Numbered from the stretch's first letter, positions 29,154 to 36,525 are shown. The stretch is 64,000 nt of DNA from Tsuneonella dongtanensis (GCF_001698205.1 NZ_CP016591.1:248001-312000); one strand, 5' to 3'. Notes: a model not told the origin generated them from the sequence alone. Numbers and translations: made by a program.

Positions 29154-29480
29154 ATGGAAAAACTTGTTCACCCCCCCATGGACCTGGCCACGTTCGAGGC
29201 GAATGCCGCGACGGTCGCAAACCTGCTGCGCGCGCTCGGCAACCAGAGGCGGCTCATGCTCATGTGCAAGCTCGCCGAGCACGGCGAGATGACCGTGGGC
29301 GATCTCGCCGACGAGGTGGGGCTGTCGCAGTCGGCGCTCTCGCAGCACCTGGCGCGGCTGCGCGAGGAAGGCCTCGTCGCGTTCCGGCGCGAGTCGCAAT
29401 CGGCGTGGTACCGCATCGCCGACCCGCGCTGCGAAGCGCTGATGGCCACGCTCTACCAACTATACTGCGCAAAGGACTGA
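29154..29480 (+). CDS. bigR: ArsR family repressor, BigR/SqrR-like sulfide-responsive type
   Basis: 108 residues. The winged helix is [34 protein letters not shown]. Two cysteines, Cys38 (LMLMCKLAEH) and Cys105 (LYCAKD), match the pair that forms a di- or tetrasulfide bridge in BigR and SqrR. No ArsR-type CxC in the recognition helix is present, so it is not a metal sensor of that class. The gene context (persulfide dioxygenase, rhodanese, sulfite exporter) agrees. No Shine-Dalgarno precedes the ATG; a later ATG at 29178 is possible. Confidence 0.88.
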   Translation: MEKLVHPPMDLATFEANAATVANLLRALGNQRRLMLMCKLAEHGEMTVGDLADEVGLSQSALSQHLARLREEGLVAFRRESQSAWYRIADPRCEALMATLYQLYCAKD

Positions 29481-29484
29481 TCCG

Positions 29485-30000
29485 ATGACCTGCCAGACAA
29501 TTACCCCCGCCGAAGCCCTGCGGCTCGTCAGCCAGGGCGCGAAGCTGATCGACGTGCGCGGACCGGACGAGTTCGCCCGCGCCCGCCTGCCCGGTGCCGA
29601 AAACCGGCCGCTCGATGCGCTGGGCTCCGTCGCGCATGACGGCCCGGTGGTGTTCCACTGCAAGAGCGGCATGCGCACCGCCGCCAATGCGGACCGGCTG
29701 GCGGCTGCGGCCCCCGGCACGGTCTATATCGTTGAAGGCGGGCTCGAGGGCTGGCGCAAGGCCGGCCTGCCGGTCGAGGAAACCAAGGGCGCTCCGCTGG
29801 AAATCATGCGCCAGGTCCAGATTGCGGCCGGGACCTTGGTCCTTGTCGGCGTGATCCTGGGCTTCCTGGTCGCCCCCGCATGGTTCGGCCTCTCCGCCTT
29901 CGTCGGCGCCGGGCTGACCTTCGCCGGCGTCAGCGGCTGGTGCGGCATGGCGCATCTGCTCGCGATCATGCCGTGGAACCGGCAGGCCGCGCAGGCCTGA
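29485..30000 (+). CDS. Rhodanese domain fused to DUF2892 membrane domain
   Basis: 171 residues. The rhodanese domain (residues 1-105) has VRGPDEFARARLPGA and the active-site loop CKSGMR with Cys59. It is followed by a DUF2892 segment with two helices (LVLVGVILGFLVAPAWFGLSAFVGAGLTF). It would transfer sulfane sulfur at the membrane, upstream or downstream of the persulfide dioxygenase. It begins 4 nt after the repressor gene and 4 nt before the exporter. Confidence 0.93.
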   Translation: MTCQTITPAEALRLVSQGAKLIDVRGPDEFARARLPGAENRPLDALGSVAHDGPVVFHCKSGMRTAANADRLAAAAPGTVYIVEGGLEGWRKAGLPVEETKGAPLEIMRQVQIAAGTLVLVGVILGFLVAPAWFGLSAFVGAGLTFAGVSGWCGMAHLLAIMPWNRQAAQA

Positions 30001-30004
30001 TCCG

Positions 30005-30784
30005 GTGGACCCCGCGACGATCGCGCTCGCGCTCCTCAGCGGGGCGCTGATCGGCTTCGTCCTCGGCCTTGTCGGTGGCGGCGGATCGATCCTCGCGGTG
30101 CCCCTGCTCGTCTATGTCGTCGGGGTCGCAAGCCCGCACGCGGCGATCGGCACGGCGGCGGTCGCGGTCGCGCTCAACGCGGCGGCGGGGCTTGCCGGTC
30201 ACGCCCGCGCGGGCAACGTGAAATGGCCTTGCGCGCTGGTCTTCGCGGGTGCCGGAATGCTCGGCGCCGCTGGCGGAGCCGAGATCGGCAAGGCGATCGA
30301 CGGACAGGCGCTGCTCGCCGCCTTCGGCGCGCTCATGATCGTGGTCGGCACGCTGATGCTGCGCGGCCGCAAGGGCGGCGCCAACCCCGATGTACGGCTG
30401 ACCCGCGAGAGCGCGTCGTACCTGTTCCCGCGCCTTGCCGGATACGGGCTCGCAGTCGGCCTGCTGGCCGGGTTCTTCGGTATCGGCGGCGGGTTCCTCA
30501 TCGTTCCCGGGCTGATCGCGGCCACCGCGATGCCGATCGGGATCGCGGTGGGCACGTCGCTGGTGGTGGTGACCGCGCTCGGCGCGACGACCGCCGGCTC
30601 CTACGCCCTGTCCGGATACGTCGACTGGCCGCTGGTCCTCGTGCTCGCGGCGGGCGGCGTCGGCGGATCGGTGCTGGGCCGGCTCGCCGGAAAGCGCCTC
30701 GCGGCCCGCAAGAACCTGCTCGAGCGCGGGTTCGCCGCGGTGGTGATCGCCGTCGGACTGTTCGTCACGGCGAGCGCGCTCTAG
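30005..30784 (+). CDS. TauE/SafE family sulfite exporter
   Basis: 259 residues, GTG start, about eight hydrophobic segments. Glycine-rich signatures of the family are LVGGGGSILAVPLLVYVVGV and GFFGIGGGFLIVPGLI. In this operon it probably removes the sulfite made by the persulfide dioxygenase. The stop codon shares a CTAG with that of the convergent DedA gene. Confidence 0.92.
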   Translation: MDPATIALALLSGALIGFVLGLVGGGGSILAVPLLVYVVGVASPHAAIGTAAVAVALNAAAGLAGHARAGNVKWPCALVFAGAGMLGAAGGAEIGKAIDGQALLAAFGALMIVVGTLMLRGRKGGANPDVRLTRESASYLFPRLAGYGLAVGLLAGFFGIGGGFLIVPGLIAATAMPIGIAVGTSLVVVTALGATTAGSYALSGYVDWPLVLVLAAGGVGGSVLGRLAGKRLAARKNLLERGFAAVVIAVGLFVTASAL

Positions 30785-31422
30785 GCCGAGCGCTCCACCG
30801 CCGTCGCTTGCGAGCACTTGTCGGCCGGATCGTCCTTGCCGTCCGACAGGTAGGCGAGCGCCACGAAGCCGCCGACGACGAGCACCGCGAACACGGTCGT
30901 CAGGGTGCCCAGGTACTTGTCGATCATCCGCTTGATCGGCGCGCCGAAGACGCGGAACAGCACGCCCACCGTCATGAAGATCAGCGCCCGGCCGGCAAGA
31001 CTGGCGAGGATGAACGGCACGAGCGCCATCTCGATGAAGCCGGCGGTGATCGTCAGCAGCTTGAACGGCACGGGCGTGGCACCGGCCAGGAAGATCACCT
31101 CCCAGTCGCGCTCGCGCAGGTGGCAGGCGGCGACCGGGAAAGCCTCGGTCAGCCCCAGCATCGCGAGCATCGGCTGGCCGACCGCTTCGTAGAGCAGATA
31201 GCCTATGGCATAGCCGAACAGGCCGCCCGCCACCGAGGCGAGAGTGGCCACCGCGGCAAAGCGAAGCGCCTTCTTGGGCTCGGCCAGGCACATCAGGCCG
31301 AGCAGCGGGTGCGGCGGGATCGGAAAGAAGCTCGCCTCGATGAACGAGATCGCGCCGAGCCACCACACGGCATGGCGGTGCGCGGCCTTTTCCATCGTCC
31401 AGTCGTAGAGGCTGCGAAGCAT
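30781..31422 (-). CDS. DedA/YqaA family membrane protein
   Basis: 213 residues. Conserved features are ASFFPIPPHPLLGLMCLAEPKKALRFA, the GYAIGYLLYEAVG re-entrant segment and FLAGATPVPFKLLTITAGFIEM (F/Y-x-R-x-(I/V)P-like region with G and P conserved). The family is related to undecaprenyl phosphate flippases and other envelope functions. It starts 215 nt from the first GTA gene and is divergent from it. Confidence 0.88.
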   Translation of the reverse strand: MLRSLYDWTMEKAAHRHAVWWLGAISFIEASFFPIPPHPLLGLMCLAEPKKALRFAAVATLASVAGGLFGYAIGYLLYEAVGQPMLAMLGLTEAFPVAACHLRERDWEVIFLAGATPVPFKLLTITAGFIEMALVPFILASLAGRALIFMTVGVLFRVFGAPIKRMIDKYLGTLTTVFAVLVVGGFVALAYLSDGKDDPADKCSQATAVERSA

Positions 31423-31491
31423 CCGGCGCGTCCCTTCCCTTGCGGCTGCGCGCCTCTACGCGAAGGGGCGACGACAGACAATCATGTCGCT

Positions 31492-31506
31492 CAAATAACC
31501 TATTTG
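31492..31506. promoter_or_regulatory. Inverted repeat upstream of the GTA promoter
   Basis: CAAATA-ACC-TATTTG, a 6 bp inverted repeat just upstream of the -35 element of the GTA promoter (centre about 54 nt before the expected start point). Its position suits an activator site. Only the symmetry supports it. Confidence 0.4.
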
Positions 31507-31517
31507 GCACTTTTCGT

Positions 31518-31546
31518 TTGACATCGTGACGCTCATTGGTTAGAGA
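31518..31546 (+). promoter_or_regulatory. Putative GTA cluster promoter
   Basis: -35 TTGACA at 31518-31523, 17 nt spacer, -10 TAGAGA at 31541-31546. This is the only good promoter match between the divergent DedA gene and the first GTA gene. The -10 is poor, which would fit a promoter needing an activator. Confidence 0.6.
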
Positions 31547-31573
31547 AAGGGAGCATCGCGATGGTGTGATTCG

Positions 31574-31603
31574 GGGCGGTCCGGCAACGGAGCCGCCCTT
31601 TTT
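31574..31603 (+). terminator. Promoter-proximal intrinsic terminator in the GTA leader
   Basis: Stem GGGCGG-TCCG / CGGA-G-CCGCCC with a GCAA loop and one bulged G, followed by five T. It lies about 30 nt after the promoter -10 and 35 nt before the first GTA gene. A two-codon reading frame (ATG GTG TGA at 31561-31569), preceded by AAAGGGAG, sits just before it. It could act as an attenuator or end a small RNA. Confidence 0.75.
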
Positions 31604-31637
31604 CGTGGCTATCGCAATAGGGACGGGATCGATCGCT

Positions 31638-32303
31638 ATGACCGAGGGCAAGGGCTCTCCACGACCATGGGAACAGGCGTTCCTCGACGCCGTGCGCGCC
31701 GGGGAGACGCAAGTCGGCGCCGCGCAGATTGCGGGCATCCACCGGACGACCGTGCGAGACCTCGCCAAGCGCGATCCGCGCTTCGCCGCAGAGCTGGCGT
31801 TCGCGCGATCGACGCCGCGCAAGGCAAAGTCCGATGCGCCGCCGCCGCCGGTCAAGATGGATTTCAAGCTGGAGCGGTTCCTGACCCTGCTGTCCGAGAC
31901 GTCGAACGTGTCGTCGTCCGCCAGCGAGGCGAACCTGACCACCGCAACCGTCTATGCCAGGCGGCGGTCGGACCCGGTGTTCGCGCAGAAATGGTTCGAA
32001 GCGCTCGCCGAAGGATACGACAGGCTCGAAATGGACCTGCTCGAGCGCTTGCGCACCGGCCGTCTCGAGGATGTCGACGCGGACGGCAACCGCCGCAAGT
32101 TCGATGTCTCGGCCGCGTTTCGCTGCATCGCCGCGCACCGCGAGGCGGTCGCGCGCGAGAAGGGGCGCAAGAAGCTGGCGGACGAGCTCGTCACGATGAA
32201 GGCGATCAACGAGAAGATCGACGAGATGCGGCGCAAGGAGGAGAATGCCATTGCGCGCAAGGCGGCGCGCGATGGCGTGATCGTGGTGCGCGATGACGGG
32301 TAG
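31638..32303 (+). CDS. GTA first gene, small terminase-like DNA-binding protein
   Basis: 221 residues. The N-terminal part has an HTH-like segment (VGAAQIAGIHRTTVRDLAKRDPRF), and a second one further in (SSSASEANLTTATVYARRRSDPVFAQKW), with a basic, coiled-coil C-terminus (KKLADELVTMKAINEKIDEMRRKEENA). Position directly before the large terminase and HTH content fit a small terminase (RcGTA g1 position). The start at 31638 is MTEGKGS. It overlaps the large terminase gene by 11 nt. Confidence 0.8.
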   Translation: MTEGKGSPRPWEQAFLDAVRAGETQVGAAQIAGIHRTTVRDLAKRDPRFAAELAFARSTPRKAKSDAPPPPVKMDFKLERFLTLLSETSNVSSSASEANLTTATVYARRRSDPVFAQKWFEALAEGYDRLEMDLLERLRTGRLEDVDADGNRRKFDVSAAFRCIAAHREAVAREKGRKKLADELVTMKAINEKIDEMRRKEENAIARKAARDGVIVVRDDG

Positions 32304-33654
32304 CGGCCGCCGCCGGACAAGTCGCGGCGCATGGTTCCGTCGCCCCGACGACCAGGGGCTGCAGGATCGTCTGACCCTGGCCAAGAAACTGACGCCGTAC
32401 GAAATCGATGCGCTCGGCACGTGGCACTGGGAAATCTGGGGCCGCGACGAACAGCTCGCGCCCGAAGGCGACTGGGGCGTGTGGCTCATCTGCGCGGGGC
32501 GCGGCTTCGGCAAGACCCGCGCCGGTGCCGAATGGGTGCGCAACGTCGCTCGCAACGATCCCGAGGCACGCATCGCGCTGGTCGCGGCGAGCCTGCCCGA
32601 AGCGCGGGCGGTCATGGTGGAGGGGGAGAGCGGCGTCCTCGCCGCATCGCCCGGAGCGCTCGCGCCCGAGTTTGAACCCTCGCTGCGCCGGCTCGTCTGG
32701 CCCAACGGCGCGCAGGCCTATCTCTATTCGGCGGCCGAGCCGGACACGCTGCGCGGGCCGCAGCACAGCCATGCCTGGTGCGACGAGATCGCCAAATGGG
32801 AGAATGCCGGCAGCCGCGCGATGGCGGCGTGGGACAACCTGCAACTGGGTATGCGGCTGGGCCAACATCCGCGGGTGCTGGCCACGAGCACCCCGCGCCG
32901 GGTGCCGCTGATGTCCCGCCTCTATGACGAGGCGAAGAGCGGGCGCGTGATGATCGCCAAGGGCCGGACCGCGGACAATGCCGGCGTGTTGCCTGCCAGC
33001 TACTACGAATCGGTGCTCGACCAGTTCGGAGGGATTGCGCTGGGGCGCCAGGAACTCGACGGCGAGATGCTCGACGAGGTCGAGGGCGCGTTGTGGAACC
33101 GCACCTTGCTCGACCGCTGCCGCGAGGAGATGCCGCATTCGCAGCGGGTGCGCACCGTGGTCGGGGTCGATCCTCCCGCCGGGGAACAGGGAGACGCCTG
33201 CGGCATCGTCGTCGCCGCGCTGCTGGAGGACGGCACCGCGGTGGTGCTCGCCGATGCGAGCGTGGAAAAGGCCAGCCCCGAGCGCTGGGCCCGCGCCGCC
33301 GCCGGCGCCGCCGCAGCCTGGCAGGCCGACCGCGTGGTCGCCGAAGCCAACCAGGGCGGCGCCATGGTCAGGTCGGTCCTGCGCGCCGCGGACGAGATGC
33401 TGCCGGTGACGCTGGTCCATGCCTCGAAAGGCAAGGCCGCGCGGGCCGAACCGGTCGCCGCGCTCTACGAAGCGGGCAAGGTCCGCCACGCGGGGTTGTT
33501 CGGCAAGCTGGAAGACCAGATGTGCGGGTTGATGGCCGCGGGCCGCTACGAAGGCCCGGGCCGCTCACCCGACCGCGCCGACGCGCTGGTCTGGGCGCTT
33601 ACCGACCTGATGGTGGGGAAGAGGGTGGGGCCGCGGGTGACGCTGCCGTACTAA
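32293..33654 (+). CDS. GTA large terminase (gp2)
   Basis: 453 residues. ATPase motifs: Walker A LICAGRGFGKTRAGAEW near residue 70 and Walker B HAWCDEIAKW near residue 160. The nuclease domain has VGVDPPAGEQGDACG and, near the end, GRSPDRADALVWALTDLM, which provide acidic metal ligands. It drives headful packaging of host DNA into GTA particles. In other GTA clusters the portal gene follows directly; here a DUF4258/HTH cassette intervenes. Confidence 0.95.
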   Translation: MTGSGRRRTSRGAWFRRPDDQGLQDRLTLAKKLTPYEIDALGTWHWEIWGRDEQLAPEGDWGVWLICAGRGFGKTRAGAEWVRNVARNDPEARIALVAASLPEARAVMVEGESGVLAASPGALAPEFEPSLRRLVWPNGAQAYLYSAAEPDTLRGPQHSHAWCDEIAKWENAGSRAMAAWDNLQLGMRLGQHPRVLATSTPRRVPLMSRLYDEAKSGRVMIAKGRTADNAGVLPASYYESVLDQFGGIALGRQELDGEMLDEVEGALWNRTLLDRCREEMPHSQRVRTVVGVDPPAGEQGDACGIVVAALLEDGTAVVLADASVEKASPERWARAAAGAAAAWQADRVVAEANQGGAMVRSVLRAADEMLPVTLVHASKGKAARAEPVAALYEAGKVRHAGLFGKLEDQMCGLMAAGRYEGPGRSPDRADALVWALTDLMVGKRVGPRVTLPY

Positions 33655-33681
33655 TTCCGGAACGCCTTAAGGAATTATTCA

Positions 33682-33711
33682 TTGACCGAGACGATAACCT
33701 ATCACTATGAT
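33682..33711 (+). promoter_or_regulatory. Promoter of the DUF4258/HTH cassette
   Basis: -35 TTGACC at 33682-33687, 18 nt spacer, -10 TATGAT (five of six consensus bases) at 33706-33711. The DUF4258 start codon is 7 nt after the -10, so the message may be leaderless. The operator palindrome covers the -10. Confidence 0.7.
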
Positions 33712-33715
33712 AGGT
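33697..33715. promoter_or_regulatory. Operator palindrome of the DUF4258/HTH cassette
   Basis: ACCTATCACTATGATAGGT, a perfect 8 bp inverted repeat around CTA. It overlaps the -10 element and ends 3 nt before the first start codon. This is the arrangement expected for autorepression by the HTH protein encoded by the second gene. Confidence 0.75.
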
Positions 33716-33717
33716 GC

Positions 33718-34053
33718 ATGCCGGAGCAGCCCGAACATCGAGTCATCCAAATGCGCCCACGCTTGGCCGATCTTCATGCGACGATCCGGCGGTTAGCTGA
33801 AGAAGATCGCAGGGTCTATCTCAGCAGCCATGCGATCGATCGAATGGACCTGAGGTCGATCACTCGCGTGGACGTAGTCCGTGTTCTGCGCACGGGTCAC
33901 ATCGATGGCGAGATTATCGCGGGTCAAAGCCCGGGCGAATGGAAATGTAAGGTAGTCGCAAATGTAAGAGGCAGTCGAGATATCGGAGTTGTAACACTAG
34001 TTATCGGTGGAGACCGAATTTTGGTCAAGACCGTAGAATGGGAAGACCTATGA
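33718..34053 (+). CDS. DUF4258 domain protein (putative toxin of a TA-like pair)
   Basis: 111 residues from the ATG at 33718. The DUF4258 core is YLSSHAIDRMDLRSITRVDVVRVLRTGHIDGE followed by WKCKVVANVRGSRDIGVVTLVIGGDRILVKTVEWED, a small alpha/beta fold related to RelE/ParE/MqsR-like toxins. An apparent upstream extension begins with a TTG inside the -35 element and is rejected. Base composition is clearly lower in GC than flanking GTA genes. The second gene overlaps it by ATGA. Toxicity is inferred from family and context only. Confidence 0.8.
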   Translation: MPEQPEHRVIQMRPRLADLHATIRRLAEEDRRVYLSSHAIDRMDLRSITRVDVVRVLRTGHIDGEIIAGQSPGEWKCKVVANVRGSRDIGVVTLVIGGDRILVKTVEWEDL

Positions 34054-34568
34054 ACTGCAATGTAAACCTTATGCGCGAGGGGGAAGCTGTAGCAGCGGAG
34101 CCTTATGAGTATAAGGAATGCGGGCTTGAGGGTATCTTCCTTCATAACGGCTACGACATCATTGAGCACGAAGGGGAGCGCTTTGTGTCCGTAGTGGATA
34201 CGGAGAGCCTTCACCGGAGTATTGGTGAATTTCTAGTAGTCCAGAAGAAGGAACTGGCCCCGAACGAAGTCCGATTCCTGCGCAAGACCATGGACCTAAC
34301 GCAATCTGAGTTAGGCCGATGGATGGGCAAAGATAGCCAGACTGTAGCTCGTTGGGAGAAGGGTCAAACCGATATCCCAACGGTTGCAGACCGGCTTCTG
34401 CGCGCTATTTTTCTTCTGCGAACGATGGCCCCCGAAGAACGCGAGAATTTCCTCGATATTCTGAAAGATATTGAGGACATGGACGATCTAACCCCGCGCC
34501 GGGTTGAGATGTATCTCAACCGTGACGGTAATTGGCATGACGGCCTGCGGAGACACGCTACCGCCTAA
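34050..34568 (+). CDS. HTH (XRE-type) protein, putative antitoxin/autorepressor
   Basis: 172 residues starting MNCNVNLMREG at an ATGA overlap with the DUF4258 gene, with GGAAG 6 nt upstream; an in-frame ATG at 34038 is less likely. The N-terminal part (YEYKECGLEGIFLHNGYDIIEHEGERFV) is a small beta domain; the C-terminal part carries an XRE helix-turn-helix (LRKTMDLTQSELGRWMGKDSQTVARWEKG). The layout recalls MqsA antitoxins, but only two cysteines (Cys3, Cys27) are present, so the MqsA zinc site is missing. Local composition about 50% GC. Confidence 0.8.
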   Translation: MNCNVNLMREGEAVAAEPYEYKECGLEGIFLHNGYDIIEHEGERFVSVVDTESLHRSIGEFLVVQKKELAPNEVRFLRKTMDLTQSELGRWMGKDSQTVARWEKGQTDIPTVADRLLRAIFLLRTMAPEERENFLDILKDIEDMDDLTPRRVEMYLNRDGNWHDGLRRHATA

Positions 34569-34592
34569 GGTCAGTCCCCCACCAATCATGAG

Positions 34593-34626
34593 CCCCCGGA
34601 TGTTCCACATCCGGGGGTTTTCTTTT
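34593..34626 (+). terminator. Strong intrinsic terminator between the cassette and the portal gene
   Basis: Perfect 11 bp stem CCCCCGGATGT / ACATCCGGGGG with a TCC loop, followed by TTTTCTTTT. It ends the DUF4258/HTH cassette and stands only 14 nt before the portal gene start, leaving no room for a new promoter. GTA transcripts must read through it. Confidence 0.93.
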
Positions 34627-34639
34627 GAGAGAATTGAGC

Positions 34640-35797
34640 ATGTCCTTCCTCGACAGCCTCGCTTCCGCCTTCAAGGGCGGGGACGAGCCCGTTCGCGTGC
34701 CGATCAGCCGCGGGTTCGTATCGCCCTGGGCGACCGCGTTCGAAAGCGGGCCGCCGTCGTACGAATACGCGCGGTCGGTGCGCGGGGCCTATCTCGACAA
34801 CCCGGTCGCGCAGAGGAGCGTGCGGCTGGTGGCCGAAGGCGTCGGATCGGCGCCCTTGATGCCGTGCGACGAGCGGCTCGGCGCGCTGGTCGGTGCCACA
34901 AGCGCAGGGCAATCGCTGCTCGAGACGCTGGCCGCGCAACTGCTGCTCCACGGCAACGCCTTCGTCCAGGTGATGAAGGACGCCGCGGGCAAGCCGGTCG
35001 AGCTGTTCGCCCTCAGGCCCGAGCGGATGAGCGTGGTCGCGGGCAGCGACGGCTGGCCGGTCGCCTTCGCGTACAAGCTCGCCGATCGCAGCCTGACGAT
35101 TCCGATCGAGGACGCGGACGGCTGGCCCAACCTCATCCACATCAAGCATTTCCACCCGGCGGACGACCACTACGGCGCAGGGTGCCTCGCGGCCGCGGAA
35201 CAGGCCGTGGCGATCCACAACGCGGCGAGCGCCTGGAACCGCGCGCTGCTCGAGAACGCGGCGAGGCCGTCGGGCGCGCTGGTGTTCGACCCGGTCGACG
35301 GCGGGGTGCTCAGCCCCGACCAGTTCGACCGGCTGAAAGCCGAGCTTGCGAGCGCCTACAGCGGTGCGGGCAATGCCGGGCGGCCGATGCTGCTCGAAGG
35401 CGGGCTCAAGTGGCAGTCGATGGCGATGACCCCGGCGGACATGGACTTCGCCGCGCTGAAGGCGGCCGCCGCGCGCGACATCGCGCTCGCCTTCGGGGTG
35501 CCGCCGATGCTGCTCGGCCTGCCCGGCGACGCGACCTATGCCAACTACCGCGAGGCTAACCGCGCGCTGTGGCGGCTCACGCTGCTGCCGCTGGCGAGCA
35601 AGATCCTCGGCGGGATTTCGGAAGGGCTCTCGCCGTGGTTTGCGCCCAATGACTCTGGCGCCCGGCTGGCGGTCGACCTCGATCGGGTGCCCGCGCTCGC
35701 CGAGGACCGCGAGAAGCTGTGGGCGCAAGTCTCCGCCGCCGACTTCCTGTCGGATGCCGAGAAGCGCCGCCTGCTCAACATCGGAGATGCGAAATGA
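34640..35797 (+). CDS. GTA portal protein (gp3)
   Basis: 385 residues, HK97-type portal family. Segments such as NPVAQRSVRLVAEGVGSAPL, LLLHGNAFVQVMKDAAGKPVELFALRPERM and GVPPMLLGLPGDATYANYREANRALWRLTLLPL are characteristic. Twelve copies form the ring for DNA packaging. The ATG at 34640 has GAGAG about 8 nt upstream; it follows an intrinsic terminator by 14 nt. Confidence 0.95.
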   Translation: MSFLDSLASAFKGGDEPVRVPISRGFVSPWATAFESGPPSYEYARSVRGAYLDNPVAQRSVRLVAEGVGSAPLMPCDERLGALVGATSAGQSLLETLAAQLLLHGNAFVQVMKDAAGKPVELFALRPERMSVVAGSDGWPVAFAYKLADRSLTIPIEDADGWPNLIHIKHFHPADDHYGAGCLAAAEQAVAIHNAASAWNRALLENAARPSGALVFDPVDGGVLSPDQFDRLKAELASAYSGAGNAGRPMLLEGGLKWQSMAMTPADMDFAALKAAAARDIALAFGVPPMLLGLPGDATYANYREANRALWRLTLLPLASKILGGISEGLSPWFAPNDSGARLAVDLDRVPALAEDREKLWAQVSAADFLSDAEKRRLLNIGDAK

Positions 35798-36102
35798 CGC
35801 GAGAAGACATGCTCGCGCGGCTGATCGCGCAGGCCGCCAGCGAGGGTTCGGACCTCGTGACGTTGCGCGCCATCGTGGAGGAAGCGGGCGAGGTGGGGGC
35901 GACCCGCACCCTCGATCGCCTCGGCCTCAGCGATGCCGGCGCGCAGGACGATATCGACGAGCTGCGCGAGCTGCTCAAGGCCTGGCGCGACGCAAAGGCG
36001 AGCGCATGGAAAGCCGCCGTCGAGTGGCTGACGCGCGGGCTCCTCGCGCTGCTGCTGATCGGCATCGCGGTGCGCCTCGGCGTGCCGGGGCTGCTCAAGT
36101 GA
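35794..36102 (+). CDS. DUF6127 family protein (GTA gp3.5-like)
   Basis: 102 residues from an ATG overlapping the portal stop (ATGA). The first part is helical and acidic (LVTLRAIVEEAGEVGATRTLDRLGLSDAGAQDDIDELRELLKAW), and a transmembrane helix lies near the C-terminus (LLALLLIGIAVRLGV). It occupies the place of the small gene between portal and protease in other GTA clusters. Function unknown. Confidence 0.8.
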   Translation: MTREDMLARLIAQAASEGSDLVTLRAIVEEAGEVGATRTLDRLGLSDAGAQDDIDELRELLKAWRDAKASAWKAAVEWLTRGLLALLLIGIAVRLGVPGLLK

Positions 36103-36518
36103 CCCTGCGCTTCGCCGGCTACGCCGCCCTGTTCGACAAGGCGGATGCCGCGCGCGACACGATACGCAAGGGTGCCTTCGCGCGCACGCTCACCGAAAGG
36201 CGGGACCCGCTGCCGCTCTACTGGCAACACCGGCCCGACCAGCGGATCGGCTGGATCCGGCAGGTGTCGGAAGACGACCGCGGGCTGCGCGTGGTCGCGA
36301 CAATCGATAACCCCGATGGACGAGCGGGAACGCTCTTGCGTGCCAATTCGGTGAGCGGCCTCAGCTTCGGGTACCGCACTCGCGCTGCGAGTCACTCGTC
36401 TCATGGCCGCCTGCTCGAAGAGGTCGATCTCGTCGAGGTCAGCCTCGTCACCCACCCGCTCCAGCACGGCGCGCGGGTCCATTTCATTGCCCCCCAAGAG
36501 TCCCCCGAAGAAAGGTAA
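36099..36518 (+). CDS. GTA prohead protease (gp4)
   Basis: 139 residues with a GTG start overlapping the previous stop (GTGA). HK97-type protease features: FAGYAALFDKADAARDTIRKGAFA, the catalytic His in YWQHRPDQRIGWI and the Ser in SVSGLSFGYRT, then EVSLVTHPLQHGARV. It processes the capsid precursor during head maturation. Compared with free phages it is short and lacks a long scaffold extension, as is usual for GTAs. Confidence 0.93.
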   Translation: MTLRFAGYAALFDKADAARDTIRKGAFARTLTERRDPLPLYWQHRPDQRIGWIRQVSEDDRGLRVVATIDNPDGRAGTLLRANSVSGLSFGYRTRAASHSSHGRLLEEVDLVEVSLVTHPLQHGARVHFIAPQESPEER

Positions 36519-36525
36519 ATCACGT

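Noticed and set aside
33682-33717. Extended start of the DUF4258 protein (TTG at 33682)
   Set aside because: This would place the start codon inside the -35 element and put the operator in the coding region; the ATG at 33718 fits the promoter and the family start.
34050-34568. Naming the HTH protein MqsA
   Set aside because: The MqsA zinc site needs four cysteines at the N-terminus; only two are present and their spacing is wrong. Only the general layout (small N-domain plus XRE HTH) agrees.
34586-35728. 380-residue open frame on the minus strand opposite the portal gene
   Set aside because: It is a high-GC antisense frame of a clear portal gene, rich in Arg, His and Pro without any recognisable domain. 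Many similar frames lie opposite real genes here (for example 2634-4589 opposite maeB).
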